Shown: positions 9,171 to 16,672 of the stretch, piece by piece | Position numbering within the stretch: position 1 is the stretch's first letter | How the letters are laid out: every line of letters starts with the position of its first letter | Assembly (NCBI RefSeq): GCF_010509575.1 | Contig: NZ_CP048437.1 | Coordinates: 2,356,001 to 2,420,000 of the forward strand | Length of the DNA: 64,000 bases | Source: Faecalibacterium duncaniae | GTDB lineage: Bacteria; Bacillota; Clostridia; Oscillospirales; Ruminococcaceae | Direction: 5' to 3' | The notes under the pieces: model-generated | Databases searched by the model: none | What the model was told of the DNA's origin: nothing | Seen by the model: the letters and a program-made list of their open reading frames with translations, nothing else | Program-made: the position numbers and the translations under genes

Positions 9171-9200
9171 ATTGTATGCTGTTGTATACAAAGAAGTCAA
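9171..9200 (-). promoter_or_regulatory. Promoter of the uxaB-uxaA operon
   Basis: On the minus strand: TTGACT (-35, 9195-9200), an 18-bp spacer, TACAAT (-10, 9171-9176). The palindrome TTGTATACAA (9182-9191) sits inside the spacer, so a bound repressor would block polymerase. Confidence 0.7.
9182..9191. promoter_or_regulatory. GTATAC palindrome, probable uronate-repressor operator 1
   Basis: TTGTATACAA, a perfect palindrome matching the GT-N2-AC core bound by FadR-subfamily GntR regulators, which include UxuR/ExuR. It lies between the -35 and -10 of the uxaB promoter. No GntR gene is in the window. Confidence 0.6.
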
Positions 9201-9295
9201 GTGTTTTTTGCCAGATTTTTGGCCCAAAACAGGCCATTTTTATAAATTCCAGCGTTTTTTACAAGGAAAAGTCTGAAAATTTGTCAGTTTTTCAG

Positions 9296-9305
9296 TTGTA
9301 TACAT
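9296..9305. promoter_or_regulatory. GTATAC palindrome, probable uronate-repressor operator 2
   Basis: TTGTATACAT, nine of ten bases shared with the site at 9182. Its first six bases are the -35 hexamer of the uxaC promoter. Confidence 0.6.
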
Positions 9306-9324
9306 TATCGTTTTCCGCTATACT
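9296..9324 (+). promoter_or_regulatory. Promoter of uxaC
   Basis: TTGTAT (-35), a 17-bp spacer, TATACT (-10, 9319-9324). The transcript would begin with an imperfect hairpin (TTAACA-CGCCC ... GGGCG-CTGTTAA, about 9334-9362) before the start codon. Confidence 0.7.
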
Positions 9325-9416
9325 AAAGATAGGCTTAACACGCCCTGCGCGGGCGCTGTTAAAGGTACCCCATAGTGATATATTAGTACATTAGAATGAA
9401 AAGGAGTTTTCGACCC

Positions 9417-10850
9417 ATGAAAGCATTTATGGACAAGGAATTCATGCTCCAGTCTCCTGTGGCTCAGCATCTGTATCACACCTACGCTGCTGATATGCCC
9501 ATCTGCGACTATCACTGCCATATCTCCCCGAAGGAGATCTACGAGAACCGCCGCTTTGAGAACATCGCTCAGGTGTGGCTGGGCGGCCGCCAGCCCGATG
9601 GCTCTCTGGCAGGCGACCACTACAAGTGGCGCGTGATGCGTTCCAACGGCGTGCCCGAGGAGTACATCACCGGCACCAAGCCCGACCGTGAGCGTTTCCA
9701 GAAGTTTGCCGAGGCTCTGCCCATGTGCGTTGGCAACCCCATGTACCACTGGTGCCACCTGGAGCTGCGCAAGTACTTCGGCTATCAGGGTGTGCTGAAC
9801 GGCGATACCGCTGAGGAAGTCTGGAACCTGTGCAACGACAAGCTGCAGCACGATGACAGCATGACTGTCCGCGGCCTGATCGAGCAGTCCAATGTTGCTT
9901 TCATCGGCACCACCGACGACCCCATCGATGATCTGGCATGGCACAAGAAGATCAAGGAAGATCCGTCCATCAAGTTCACCGTTGCTCCCTCTTTCCGTCC
10001 CGACAAGGCCATCAACATCCAGAAGCCCGGCTTCGCGGAGTACATGGGCAAGCTGGCTCAGGCCGTTGGCAAGGAAAAGCTGGAGTGCATCAACTGCGTC
10101 ACCGACGCTCTGACCCAGCGCATCGAGTTCTTTGCCGAGATGGGCTGCCGTGCATCTGACCACGGCCTGGACTATGTGCCCTACCGTGAAGCCACCAAGG
10201 AAGAGGTCAACGCCATCTACCAGAAGGCTATGGCCGGTGAGGCTGTGACCGCTGAAGAGGCTGAGAAGTACCAGACCTACATCCTGATCCACCTGGGCAA
10301 GCAGTATCACCGCCTGAACATCGCCATGCAGCTGCACTACAACTGCCTGCGCGGTGTCAACCGTAAGATGAACGCCCTGCTGGGACCCGATACCGGTTTC
10401 GACATGATCAACACTGCCAAGTGCGGCGGCGAGATCGCTGCTCTGCTGAGCGCCCTGAACGACACTGATGAGTGCCCCAAGACCATCATCTACAGCCTGA
10501 ACCCCGCTGACAACGAGCAGATTGGCACCATTCTGGGCTGCTTCCAGAATGATGAGATCCCCGGCAAGATCCAGCACGGCTCCGGCTGGTGGTTCAACGA
10601 TCAGAAGATCGGCATGGAGAACCAGATGAAGAGCCTGGCAAACCTGGGCCTGCTGGGCAACTTTGTTGGTATGCTGACCGACAGCCGCAGCTTCCTGAGC
10701 TACACCCGCCACGACTACTTCCGCCGCATCCTGTGCAACCTGATCGGCCAGTGGGTCGAGGATGGCGAGTATCCCAACGATGAGAAGGCTCTGGAGAAGA
10801 TCGTCAAGGGCATCTGCTTCGACAACGCAAAGCGTTACTTCGCTCTGTAA
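9417..10850 (+). CDS. uxaC: Glucuronate/galacturonate isomerase
   Basis: 477 aa, the family's length. A TIM-barrel amidohydrolase: ADMPICDYHCHISPKEI near residue 28 carries the metal-binding HxH, followed by WKWRVMR-type YKWRVMRSNG, YHRLNIAMQLH, and GMLTDSRSFLSYTRHDYFRR near the C-terminus. It isomerises glucuronate to fructuronate and galacturonate to tagaturonate. ATG 9417 is favoured because AAGGAG (9400-9405) lies 11 bases upstream; the in-frame ATG at 9396 would place that site inside the gene. Divergent from uxaB. Confidence 0.95.
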   Translation: MKAFMDKEFMLQSPVAQHLYHTYAADMPICDYHCHISPKEIYENRRFENIAQVWLGGRQPDGSLAGDHYKWRVMRSNGVPEEYITGTKPDRERFQKFAEALPMCVGNPMYHWCHLELRKYFGYQGVLNGDTAEEVWNLCNDKLQHDDSMTVRGLIEQSNVAFIGTTDDPIDDLAWHKKIKEDPSIKFTVAPSFRPDKAINIQKPGFAEYMGKLAQAVGKEKLECINCVTDALTQRIEFFAEMGCRASDHGLDYVPYREATKEEVNAIYQKAMAGEAVTAEEAEKYQTYILIHLGKQYHRLNIAMQLHYNCLRGVNRKMNALLGPDTGFDMINTAKCGGEIAALLSALNDTDECPKTIIYSLNPADNEQIGTILGCFQNDEIPGKIQHGSGWWFNDQKIGMENQMKSLANLGLLGNFVGMLTDSRSFLSYTRHDYFRRILCNLIGQWVEDGEYPNDEKALEKIVKGICFDNAKRYFAL

Positions 10851-10883
10851 GCAGCGTCTCTGCATCCCCTTTCTATAACTTGT

Positions 10884-10924
10884 AAAAGCGCTCTGCCGGT
10901 TTGCCCCGGCAGGGCGCTTTTTTC
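10884..10924 (+). terminator. Terminator of uxaC
   Basis: A strong stem with core CTGCCGG / CCGGCAG, closed by AAAGCGC / GCGCTTT and followed by TTTTTT. Its loop and core (CTGCCGGTTTGCCCCGGCAG) also occur in the terminator at 47675-47720. Confidence 0.9.
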
Positions 10925-10953
10925 TTGTGCAGCCGTATTCATAAAAATGTAAC

Positions 10954-10982
10954 TTGCATTCTGTCGTCAAATCGGGTAGGAT
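10954..10982 (+). promoter_or_regulatory. Promoter of the GT51 transglycosylase
   Basis: TTGCAT, a 17-bp spacer, TAGGAT. Transcription would start about 25 bp before the ribosome binding site AAGGGGAA. Confidence 0.5.
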
Positions 10983-11015
10983 AACGTTGAATCAAAACCG
11001 AAGGGGAACGTGAAG

Positions 11016-11741
11016 ATGCTGAAACGTTTTGTAAAGCGACTGCTCAGCTGCCTGCTGCTGGCGGCGCTGTTTGTATTGGTGGTCATTGGCGGAACACTGG
11101 GCGTGCAGGGCTGGCGGCTCTACCGCGCCACAGCAGCGCAAAAGCCCATTGCCGGCCTCTATGATGAGATCAGCTCCCGGCCCGGCTTTGCCAGCTGTGA
11201 CCAGCTGCCCCAGACCTATATCGACGCAGTCATTTCCGTGGAGGACAGCCGGTTTGAAAAGCACCACGGCATCGACCCGGCGGCCATTGTCCGGGCGCTC
11301 TGGGCCGACCTGCGCACCCGCTCTCTGGCCGAGGGCGGCAGCACCCTGACCCAGCAGCTGGCCAAGAACGAGCTGTTCACCCAGGAAAAGCAGATGGCCC
11401 GCAAGGCAGCGGAGATGTTTGCCGCCAGGGACATCGAGGATTACTACTCCAAGCAGCAGATCTTTGAGATGTACGCAGGCAGCTGCTACTTCGGCAACCA
11501 GTGGTCCGGCGTGGCGCAGGCTGCGCAGGGCTACTTTGGCAAACCCACCCGGGAGCTGACCCGCGCCGAATGTGTGGTGCTGGCCGGCCTGCCCAACGCG
11601 CCCTCGGTCTACGCCGCCAACGGGGAGCTGGCCCGCAGACGCGCCCTTGTGGTGGTGGAGCGGATGGAGCGCGCCAAAAAGCTGACCCACACCCAGGCAC
11701 TGGAGCTCCGGGATGAAGTCAGTGCCCTGCCCCTTTGGTGA
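11016..11741 (+). CDS. Monofunctional peptidoglycan glycosyltransferase (GT51)
   Basis: 241 aa. One N-terminal membrane helix (about 8-30) anchors a GT51 domain outside the cell. SVEDSRFEKHHGID (catalytic Glu near 76) and EGGSTLTQQLAKN are the two defining motifs; no transpeptidase domain follows, so this is an MtgA-like enzyme that polymerises lipid II into glycan strands. ATG 11016 lies 7-8 bases after AAGGGGAA; the GTG at 11010 would be too close. It stands alone between two other transcription units. Confidence 0.93.
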   Translation: MLKRFVKRLLSCLLLAALFVLVVIGGTLGVQGWRLYRATAAQKPIAGLYDEISSRPGFASCDQLPQTYIDAVISVEDSRFEKHHGIDPAAIVRALWADLRTRSLAEGGSTLTQQLAKNELFTQEKQMARKAAEMFAARDIEDYYSKQQIFEMYAGSCYFGNQWSGVAQAAQGYFGKPTRELTRAECVVLAGLPNAPSVYAANGELARRRALVVVERMERAKKLTHTQALELRDEVSALPLW

Positions 11742-11848
11742 GAAAAAACAGAATTTATCCGGGTTTTCCATAAAATAATGCTAACACCGGAGGCGGCTGC
11801 CGTGGTATCTTAATAGCAGATCAAACCCGGAGGGAGCATGTAAAACTT

Positions 11849-13201
11849 ATGGAAGAAACCAAAAAGGGTTCCGGCACCACCGACCTCACGGTGGGCAGGT
11901 CGCTGCCCCAGATCCTGAAATTTGCCCTGCCGCTGGTGCTGGGCACCCTGTTCCAGCAGTTGTACAGCTTTGTGGACACCGTCATTGTGGGGCGCTGTCT
12001 GGGCACCGATGCACTGGGCGCGGTGGGCACCACCTACTCTCTGAATTTTCTCATTTTAGGCTTTGTGCTGGGTTCCTGCACGGGCTTTGGCATCCCGGTG
12101 GCCCAGAGCTTTGGTGCAAGGGACAGCGAGGATATGCACAAGTATCTGTTCAACGGCGCGGTGCTCTGCGTGGTCCTGAGCGTGGTGTTCACCATCGTCA
12201 CCACCCTCACTGCTGCCCCGCTGCTGCAGCTCATCCACACACCGGCCGAGCTGTTCCCGGACGCGGTGGCCTACATCCGCATCATCTTCCTCGGCATTCC
12301 GGCCACGGTGCTGTTCAACTACACCTCCACCGTCCTGCACAGTCTGGGCGATTCCCAGCACCCATTCTATTTCCTGCTAATCTCCAGTTTCCTGAACATC
12401 GGGCTGGACTGGCTGTTCATCGTACCGCTGGGTATGGGCGTGGAGGGCGCAGCCATCGCCACCGTTGTCAGCCAGCTGTTCAGCGGCCTGCTTTGCACCT
12501 GGTGGTTCTTCACCCGGGTGGAGGGCATCCATTTCACCCGGGAAAACTGTGTCCTCTCGGCGGGGCACTGCGGGCGGCTGGCCTATATCGGCCTTCCGAT
12601 GGGCTTTGAGTATTCCGTTTCTGCCATCGGTGCCTTCATCATGCAGGATGCCATCAACCTGCTGGGCAGCACCGCCGTGGCCGCCCAGACCGCCGGTGAG
12701 AAGATTCGCCAGATGTTCACCGTGCCCATGGCAAGCGTGGGCACGGCTATGGCAACTTATGTCGGCCAGAACCACGGTGCCCACCGCACTGACCGCGTCA
12801 GGCAGGGCATCCGGGATGGCTGCATCCTCCAGCTGTGCTACTGCGCGGCTGCCTGGGTGGTGCTCTTCTTCGTCAAGGGCTGGGCCGTGGGCCTTGTTCT
12901 GGGCGATGCCGACCCTGCCGTGACTTCCGGTGCTGTGGAATACCTGACCGTGATCAGCGTGCTGTTCTGCATCAACGGCCTGCTGATGGTCTTCCGCAAC
13001 ACCCTGCAGGGTCTGGGATACAGTGTGCAGGCCGTTATCTCCGGTGTGGGCGAGCTCATCGGCCGCGCGCTCTGCGGCTGGCTGGCCGTTCATAGTCTGG
13101 GCTACTTCGGCATCTGCATTGCCAACCCCATTGCCTGGGGTCTGGCACTGCTCTACTGTGTGTTCATGGTGACCAGAGTTCTGAAAAAAGAGAACGCATA
13201 A
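11849..13201 (+). CDS. MATE family multidrug/metabolite exporter
   Basis: 450 aa, 12 predicted membrane helices. Typical MATE openings: LPQILKFALPLVLGTLFQQL and VDTVIVGRCLGTDALGAVG, with the same helix pattern repeated in the second half (GLPMGFEYSVSAIGAFIMQ, GLLMVFRNTLQGLG). MATE proteins use Na+ or H+ to expel cationic drugs or metabolites. CGGAGGGAG lies about 11 bases before ATG. Substrate unknown. A hairpin terminator follows at once. Confidence 0.93.
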   Translation: MEETKKGSGTTDLTVGRSLPQILKFALPLVLGTLFQQLYSFVDTVIVGRCLGTDALGAVGTTYSLNFLILGFVLGSCTGFGIPVAQSFGARDSEDMHKYLFNGAVLCVVLSVVFTIVTTLTAAPLLQLIHTPAELFPDAVAYIRIIFLGIPATVLFNYTSTVLHSLGDSQHPFYFLLISSFLNIGLDWLFIVPLGMGVEGAAIATVVSQLFSGLLCTWWFFTRVEGIHFTRENCVLSAGHCGRLAYIGLPMGFEYSVSAIGAFIMQDAINLLGSTAVAAQTAGEKIRQMFTVPMASVGTAMATYVGQNHGAHRTDRVRQGIRDGCILQLCYCAAAWVVLFFVKGWAVGLVLGDADPAVTSGAVEYLTVISVLFCINGLLMVFRNTLQGLGYSVQAVISGVGELIGRALCGWLAVHSLGYFGICIANPIAWGLALLYCVFMVTRVLKKENA

Positions 13202-13251
13202 AAATACCCCTCTCCGCTGTGCTGATGCACGGATGGAGAGGGGTGTTTTTA
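13202..13251. terminator. Bidirectional terminator, MATE gene / lrgB
   Basis: Arms ACCCCTCTCC / GGAGAGGGGT, flanked by A-run and T-run, between two convergent genes. Confidence 0.85.
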
Positions 13252-13256
13252 TGCAA

Positions 13257-13964
13257 TCAATCAATAAGGTTCACGAACACCGGGCAGAGCACTGCGGTCA
13301 GCACACCGGCCACGGCGATGGACAGGCCGCTCATGGCACCTTCCACCTCACCCATCTGCAGGGCCTTGCTGGTGCCCACGGCATGGGCCGAGGTGCCAAT
13401 GCCCACACCCTTGGCAATGGGGTCGGTGATGTGAAACGCCTTGCAGACCGTCTCGGCCAGCAGGTTGCCCACGATGCCCGTCAGGATGACGATGGCACCG
13501 GTCAGGGCTGCAATGCCGCCCAGCTCTGCAGCTACATCCATGCTGATGGCAGTGGTCACGGATTTGGGCAGCAGGGTGGCGTACTGCTCCTGGGTCAGGT
13601 GCAGCGCCAGTGCCAGTGCCAGCGCGCTGCCCAGGCTGACCAGCGTGCCCACCGAGATGCCCGCAATGATGGCGGCGGCGTTTGCCTTGAGCAGGTCGAG
13701 CTTTTCATACAGCGGGATGGCCAGCGCCACGGTGGCGGGCAGCAGCAGATAGTTCACCGGGGCGGCGCTGACCTTGTAGTCGGCATAGGGGATACCGCAT
13801 ACCGACAGGAAAATGATCACAAAGATCGCACCCAGCAGCAGCGGGTTAAAAAATGCCTTTCCGGTCACTCTGTTCACAAGGGCTCCCAGTGCAAAGGCGG
13901 CCAGTGTCAGCAGCACACCCCAGGCAACAGAGCCCGAAAGGAACTCATTCAGCAATTCCATCAT
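13257..13964 (-). CDS. lrgB: LrgB family membrane protein
   Basis: 235 aa, polytopic. Family blocks: NPLLLGAIFVI, LLLPATVALAIPLYEKL, LLPKSVTTAISMDVAAELGG and GTSAHAVGTSKALQMGE. LrgB works with LrgA; the pair has been linked to murein hydrolase control, overflow metabolism and pyruvate uptake in other Firmicutes. Its start overlaps the end of lrgA by 20 bp, so translation is coupled. AAGGAG lies about 10 bases before ATG 13964. Confidence 0.93.
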   Translation of the reverse strand: MMELLNEFLSGSVAWGVLLTLAAFALGALVNRVTGKAFFNPLLLGAIFVIIFLSVCGIPYADYKVSAAPVNYLLLPATVALAIPLYEKLDLLKANAAAIIAGISVGTLVSLGSALALALALHLTQEQYATLLPKSVTTAISMDVAAELGGIAALTGAIVILTGIVGNLLAETVCKAFHITDPIAKGVGIGTSAHAVGTSKALQMGEVEGAMSGLSIAVAGVLTAVLCPVFVNLID

Positions 13965-14328
13965 TGGCAGCAGTCTCCTTGTTCTTTTTGCGGCTGGTCA
14001 GAGCCTGGGTGGTCTTTCCGGCGGTCACCATGACCAGAACCGTGACCGGGATGATGGCGATGATGATGGGCAGCAGCATCTCCCCCATCTCCGCCCAAAG
14101 CTCCATCACGCCTGCGGCGGCGGGCACAAAGAGCAGCGGGAAGATACCGGTGAGGAACACGCCCACCTCTTTTACATCCTCCAGACGGATCAGCCGGAAG
14201 TTCAGGGCCAGCAGCAGCAGCACAAGCCCGTACACACTGGCCGGAACCGGCAGCGGCAGTACGGCATGACATACTTCCCCCAGAAAGCAAAACGCGAGGA
14301 TACGCGCAAATTGAAACAGATAATTCGT
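13945..14328 (-). CDS. lrgA: LrgA/CidA family holin-like membrane protein with apparent ACG start
   Basis: 127 aa from codon 14326-14328. The body is clearly LrgA: NYLFQFARILAFCFLGE, PLPVPASVYGLVLLL, GVFLTGIFPLLFVPAAAGVM, about four membrane helices. The best ribosome binding site (AAGGGGGA, 14335-14342) lies 7 bases before ACG, exactly where LrgA homologues have their initiator Met. No ATG, GTG or TTG exists nearby in frame. A TTG at 14406 opens the frame but lies upstream of the predicted transcription start. Either a rare ACG start or a single-base change is present. Confidence 0.82.
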   Translation of the reverse strand, partial: TNYLFQFARILAFCFLGEVCHAVLPLPVPASVYGLVLLLLALNFRLIRLEDVKEVGVFLTGIFPLLFVPAAAGVMELWAEMGEMLLPIIIAIIPVTVLVMVTAGKTTQALTSRKKNKETAANDGIAE

Positions 14329-14361
14329 AAAAAATCCCCCTTGTCTAACAGCTAAGTCAAA

Positions 14362-14390
14362 ATTATAGTCCAAAACCTCCGGGGGCGCAA
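14362..14390 (-). promoter_or_regulatory. Promoter of lrgAB
   Basis: Minus strand: TTGCGC (14385-14390), a 17-bp spacer, TATAAT (14362-14367). The predicted transcript starts near 14355, a short leader before the site AAGGGGGA. Confidence 0.7.
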
Positions 14391-14443
14391 CAGCAATATC
14401 TGACAAGGATTGTTATATTTTGCCGGAAAAACTGTGGAAAAGA

Positions 14444-14494
14444 AAAGGGCCCGGCAGAAAGCGCACACCCACGTGCCGCGATCTGCCGGGCCGA
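14444..14494 (-). terminator. Terminator of the yitT-cobW operon
   Basis: On the minus strand GGCCCGGCAGA...TCTGCCGGGCC is followed by CTTTTCTTTT. A second small hairpin (CACCGCAAAGCGGTG then TTTTT on +) sits beside it at 14497-14517. Confidence 0.75.
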
Positions 14495-14537
14495 TGCACC
14501 GCAAAGCGGTGTTTTTCTGTGTTTCCCGCACGCTCCC

Positions 14538-15473
14538 TCAGTTCCGCAAAACAGCTTCGATCCGTTCCTTGTCCAGCCCTTCGCCGATGACGATGAGCAC
14601 CTCCTGCCCTGCCGGAATGGGGGCCGCGGTCAGGCCGTCGGCGGTGGCATTCAGCTCCACCCAACCGGCGGCATCCTGCACAAAACCCTTGACCCGCAGC
14701 ACCCGGCCGCAGGCGGCATCCGTGAACAGGCTGGGAATGCGTGCTTCCAGCTGCTGCCGGGACAGGCCCAGCTCGAGGAAATACGCCGAACCGAATGCAT
14801 CGTGCGCATCAAAGCAGAGCTTTTCGCAGTCGGCATGCTGATAGCCGCAGGCATCCAGCGCCGCAAGATCCGCATCCTCCAGGTCGGCCCAGTCCTTGAT
14901 CAGAAAATCTTCTTCCGTCAGGGTACGGCTGCACTTGCAGGCCGCAAGGGCACGCTTCAGGTGGTCGATGGCGCTTTCCCGCTGGGCCTGGGTGGCCAGC
15001 TGACTGCGGGAGAGCAGGATGCGTCCGGCGCTGGCGGCTTCCGATGCCAGAATGTACTCTGCCTGCGGGGAAAGCGTCTCGGGCAGCAGGGCATCCACAA
15101 CGGCAAACACATTGCCCAGTGTATACCACCGATCCAGCGGCTCATCCCGCAGAACGTCAAAGAACTCGTCCACATCAAAAATGCCGCTGGGCTCCACCAC
15201 CACCCGGTCGAACCCGCGCATGGCCATTGAGATGAGCTTGGTGCGCATCCGGCGCTGGTGGGTATCACAATCACACCCGCCGCTGATGGTCTCGATCTCG
15301 CAGCGTTCCCCCAGCAGATCCTGCACCAGCATGGCATCCACGTTCACAGCGCCAAAGTCATTTTCCAGAATGCAGACATGATGCCCCTGCGCGGTCAGAT
15401 ACGCAGCATATCTGCGCAGGAACGTCGTCTTGCCCGCACCCAGAAAACCGGTGATGAGATCAACCTGTACCAT
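14538..15473 (-). CDS. CobW/P47K-family (COG0523) GTP-binding protein
   Basis: 311 aa. The N-terminal GTPase has a P-loop GFLGAGKTT (residues 8-16), a VVVEPSG switch region and a C-terminal CobW_C-like domain from about 215. The family's metal-binding CxCC motif is altered: here it reads GGCDCDTH, with Asp in place of the last Cys but His nearby. COG0523 proteins move Zn, Co or other metals to client enzymes. It starts 11 bp after the YitT gene, in one operon. The client is unknown. Confidence 0.87.
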   Translation of the reverse strand: MVQVDLITGFLGAGKTTFLRRYAAYLTAQGHHVCILENDFGAVNVDAMLVQDLLGERCEIETISGGCDCDTHQRRMRTKLISMAMRGFDRVVVEPSGIFDVDEFFDVLRDEPLDRWYTLGNVFAVVDALLPETLSPQAEYILASEAASAGRILLSRSQLATQAQRESAIDHLKRALAACKCSRTLTEEDFLIKDWADLEDADLAALDACGYQHADCEKLCFDAHDAFGSAYFLELGLSRQQLEARIPSLFTDAACGRVLRVKGFVQDAAGWVELNATADGLTAAPIPAGQEVLIVIGEGLDKERIEAVLRN

Positions 15474-15483
15474 ACGTTCCTCC

Positions 15484-16365
15484 TTATGCGTGGTTGAAGC
15501 CCTTGCCGAACACCTCGGTGGTGCTCAGCATGGACATGAAGGCGTTCAGGTGCTGTTTGTGGATAAAATCCTGCAGCTGGTCGGCCTCGCGGCGGGTCAG
15601 GGTGGTGTAGATGATGTAGTGGGGCTTGTCGGTATACGCGCCGAAGCAGGGCGTATAGGTTGCGCCGCGCACCAGCTTGCGCATGACAAAATCACAGATT
15701 GGCTTCCTGTCGTCGCAGACGATGAGGATGGCCTTGCACATCTTGATCTTTTCCAACACGGCATCAATGACCAGCGATTTCACGGTCAGACCCACGAAGG
15801 AATAGAGGGCGGTGTACAGGTCGAACACAAAGCAGTCCGCAATGACCATGAACAGGTCAGTCAGGAACAGCGCCACCGCCACGTTGTGGATGTGGGTATA
15901 CTTTTCCACAATGAGGGCAATAACATCCGTGCCGCCGGAGGAAGCGCCCACATTGAACAGCAGAGCCGACGCAATGGCCGGCAGGGCAATGGCAAACAGC
16001 AGGTCGAGCATGGGCTGGTCGCTCAAGGGGCCGCGCAGGGGGCAGATCTTTTCCAGCGCCATCAGCTCCAGCGACATGACCACAGTGGCATAGCCGGTGG
16101 TCATGGCAAACTTTTTGCCCAGAAAGATCAGGCCCACCCCCAGCAGGATCATGTTGGCCGCCGAGGAAAAGGCCGAAGCCGACAGCGGGGTGAGCTTGGC
16201 CGCCAGCGCCGCCATACCGGTCACGCCGCCAAAAACGAAGTTGTTGGGGAATTTGAAAAAGTACACACCCACCGACATGATGGAAATGCTCAGCGTGATC
16301 ATTGCATACTGCTTGACATATTCAATGACCTTGTTCTGCATGGGAGATTCCGCATTCGTATCCAT
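15484..16365 (-). CDS. YitT family membrane protein (DUF161 + DUF2179)
   Basis: 293 aa. About five N-terminal membrane helices with NNFVFGGVTGMAAL and GASSGGTDVIALIVEKY, then a soluble C-terminal DUF2179 domain (about 210-290: YIIYTTLTRREADQLQDFI). Widespread in Firmicutes; no transport substrate is firmly known. The site AAGGAG lies unusually far (about 17 bases) from ATG 16365; the frame upstream is closed by a stop. Followed by the CobW-type GTPase. Confidence 0.9.
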   Translation of the reverse strand: MDTNAESPMQNKVIEYVKQYAMITLSISIMSVGVYFFKFPNNFVFGGVTGMAALAAKLTPLSASAFSSAANMILLGVGLIFLGKKFAMTTGYATVVMSLELMALEKICPLRGPLSDQPMLDLLFAIALPAIASALLFNVGASSGGTDVIALIVEKYTHIHNVAVALFLTDLFMVIADCFVFDLYTALYSFVGLTVKSLVIDAVLEKIKMCKAILIVCDDRKPICDFVMRKLVRGATYTPCFGAYTDKPHYIIYTTLTRREADQLQDFIHKQHLNAFMSMLSTTEVFGKGFNHA

Positions 16366-16431
16366 AAAATTTACCGTTCAATACTCCTTTTTTGTGTTCC
16401 GCAGCCCAAACAGACAGGCTGTACCGGAAAT

Positions 16432-16459
16432 ATTGTAACACGGAACGCCCCGGGGTCAA
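16432..16459 (-). promoter_or_regulatory. Promoter of yitT-cobW
   Basis: Minus strand: TTGACC (16454-16459), a 16-bp spacer, TACAAT (16432-16437). Confidence 0.6.
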
Positions 16460-16618
16460 GGGCAAATTCCACACACGCCGTCTTTTGCGGGTGAAAACTG
16501 TCAACTCCACCAAAATTCTCCCTCAAATTTCAGCGGTTCTCCCATCGGGAACTGTTCTCTCACCGGTCTCAGCTGAAACGGCTTGCCAACAAGCTGCGCA
16601 ATACCTTTGGCTGACATA

Positions 16619-16667
16619 CAAACGCGGCCCCGGAGAGTTTTCCTTCTCTCCGGGGCCGCGTTCTGTT
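16619..16667 (-). terminator. Hairpin after rodA
   Basis: AACGCGGCCCCGGAGAG paired with CTCTCCGGGGCCGCGTT. The stem is very strong but the following T-run is poor (GTTTGTATG), so termination is likely but not certain. Confidence 0.6.
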
Positions 16668-16672
16668 CCGGC

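Larger units (their letters stand above)
16366..16672. other. Intergenic region between yitT and rodA
   Basis: 307 bp. It holds the yitT promoter at its left side and a GC-rich hairpin at 16619-16667. Between about 16465 and 16615 I see no gene, promoter or repeat. Confidence 0.5.

Noticed and set aside
9318-10970. A 550-codon open frame on the - strand
   Set aside because: Antisense of uxaC. No start signal and no domain.
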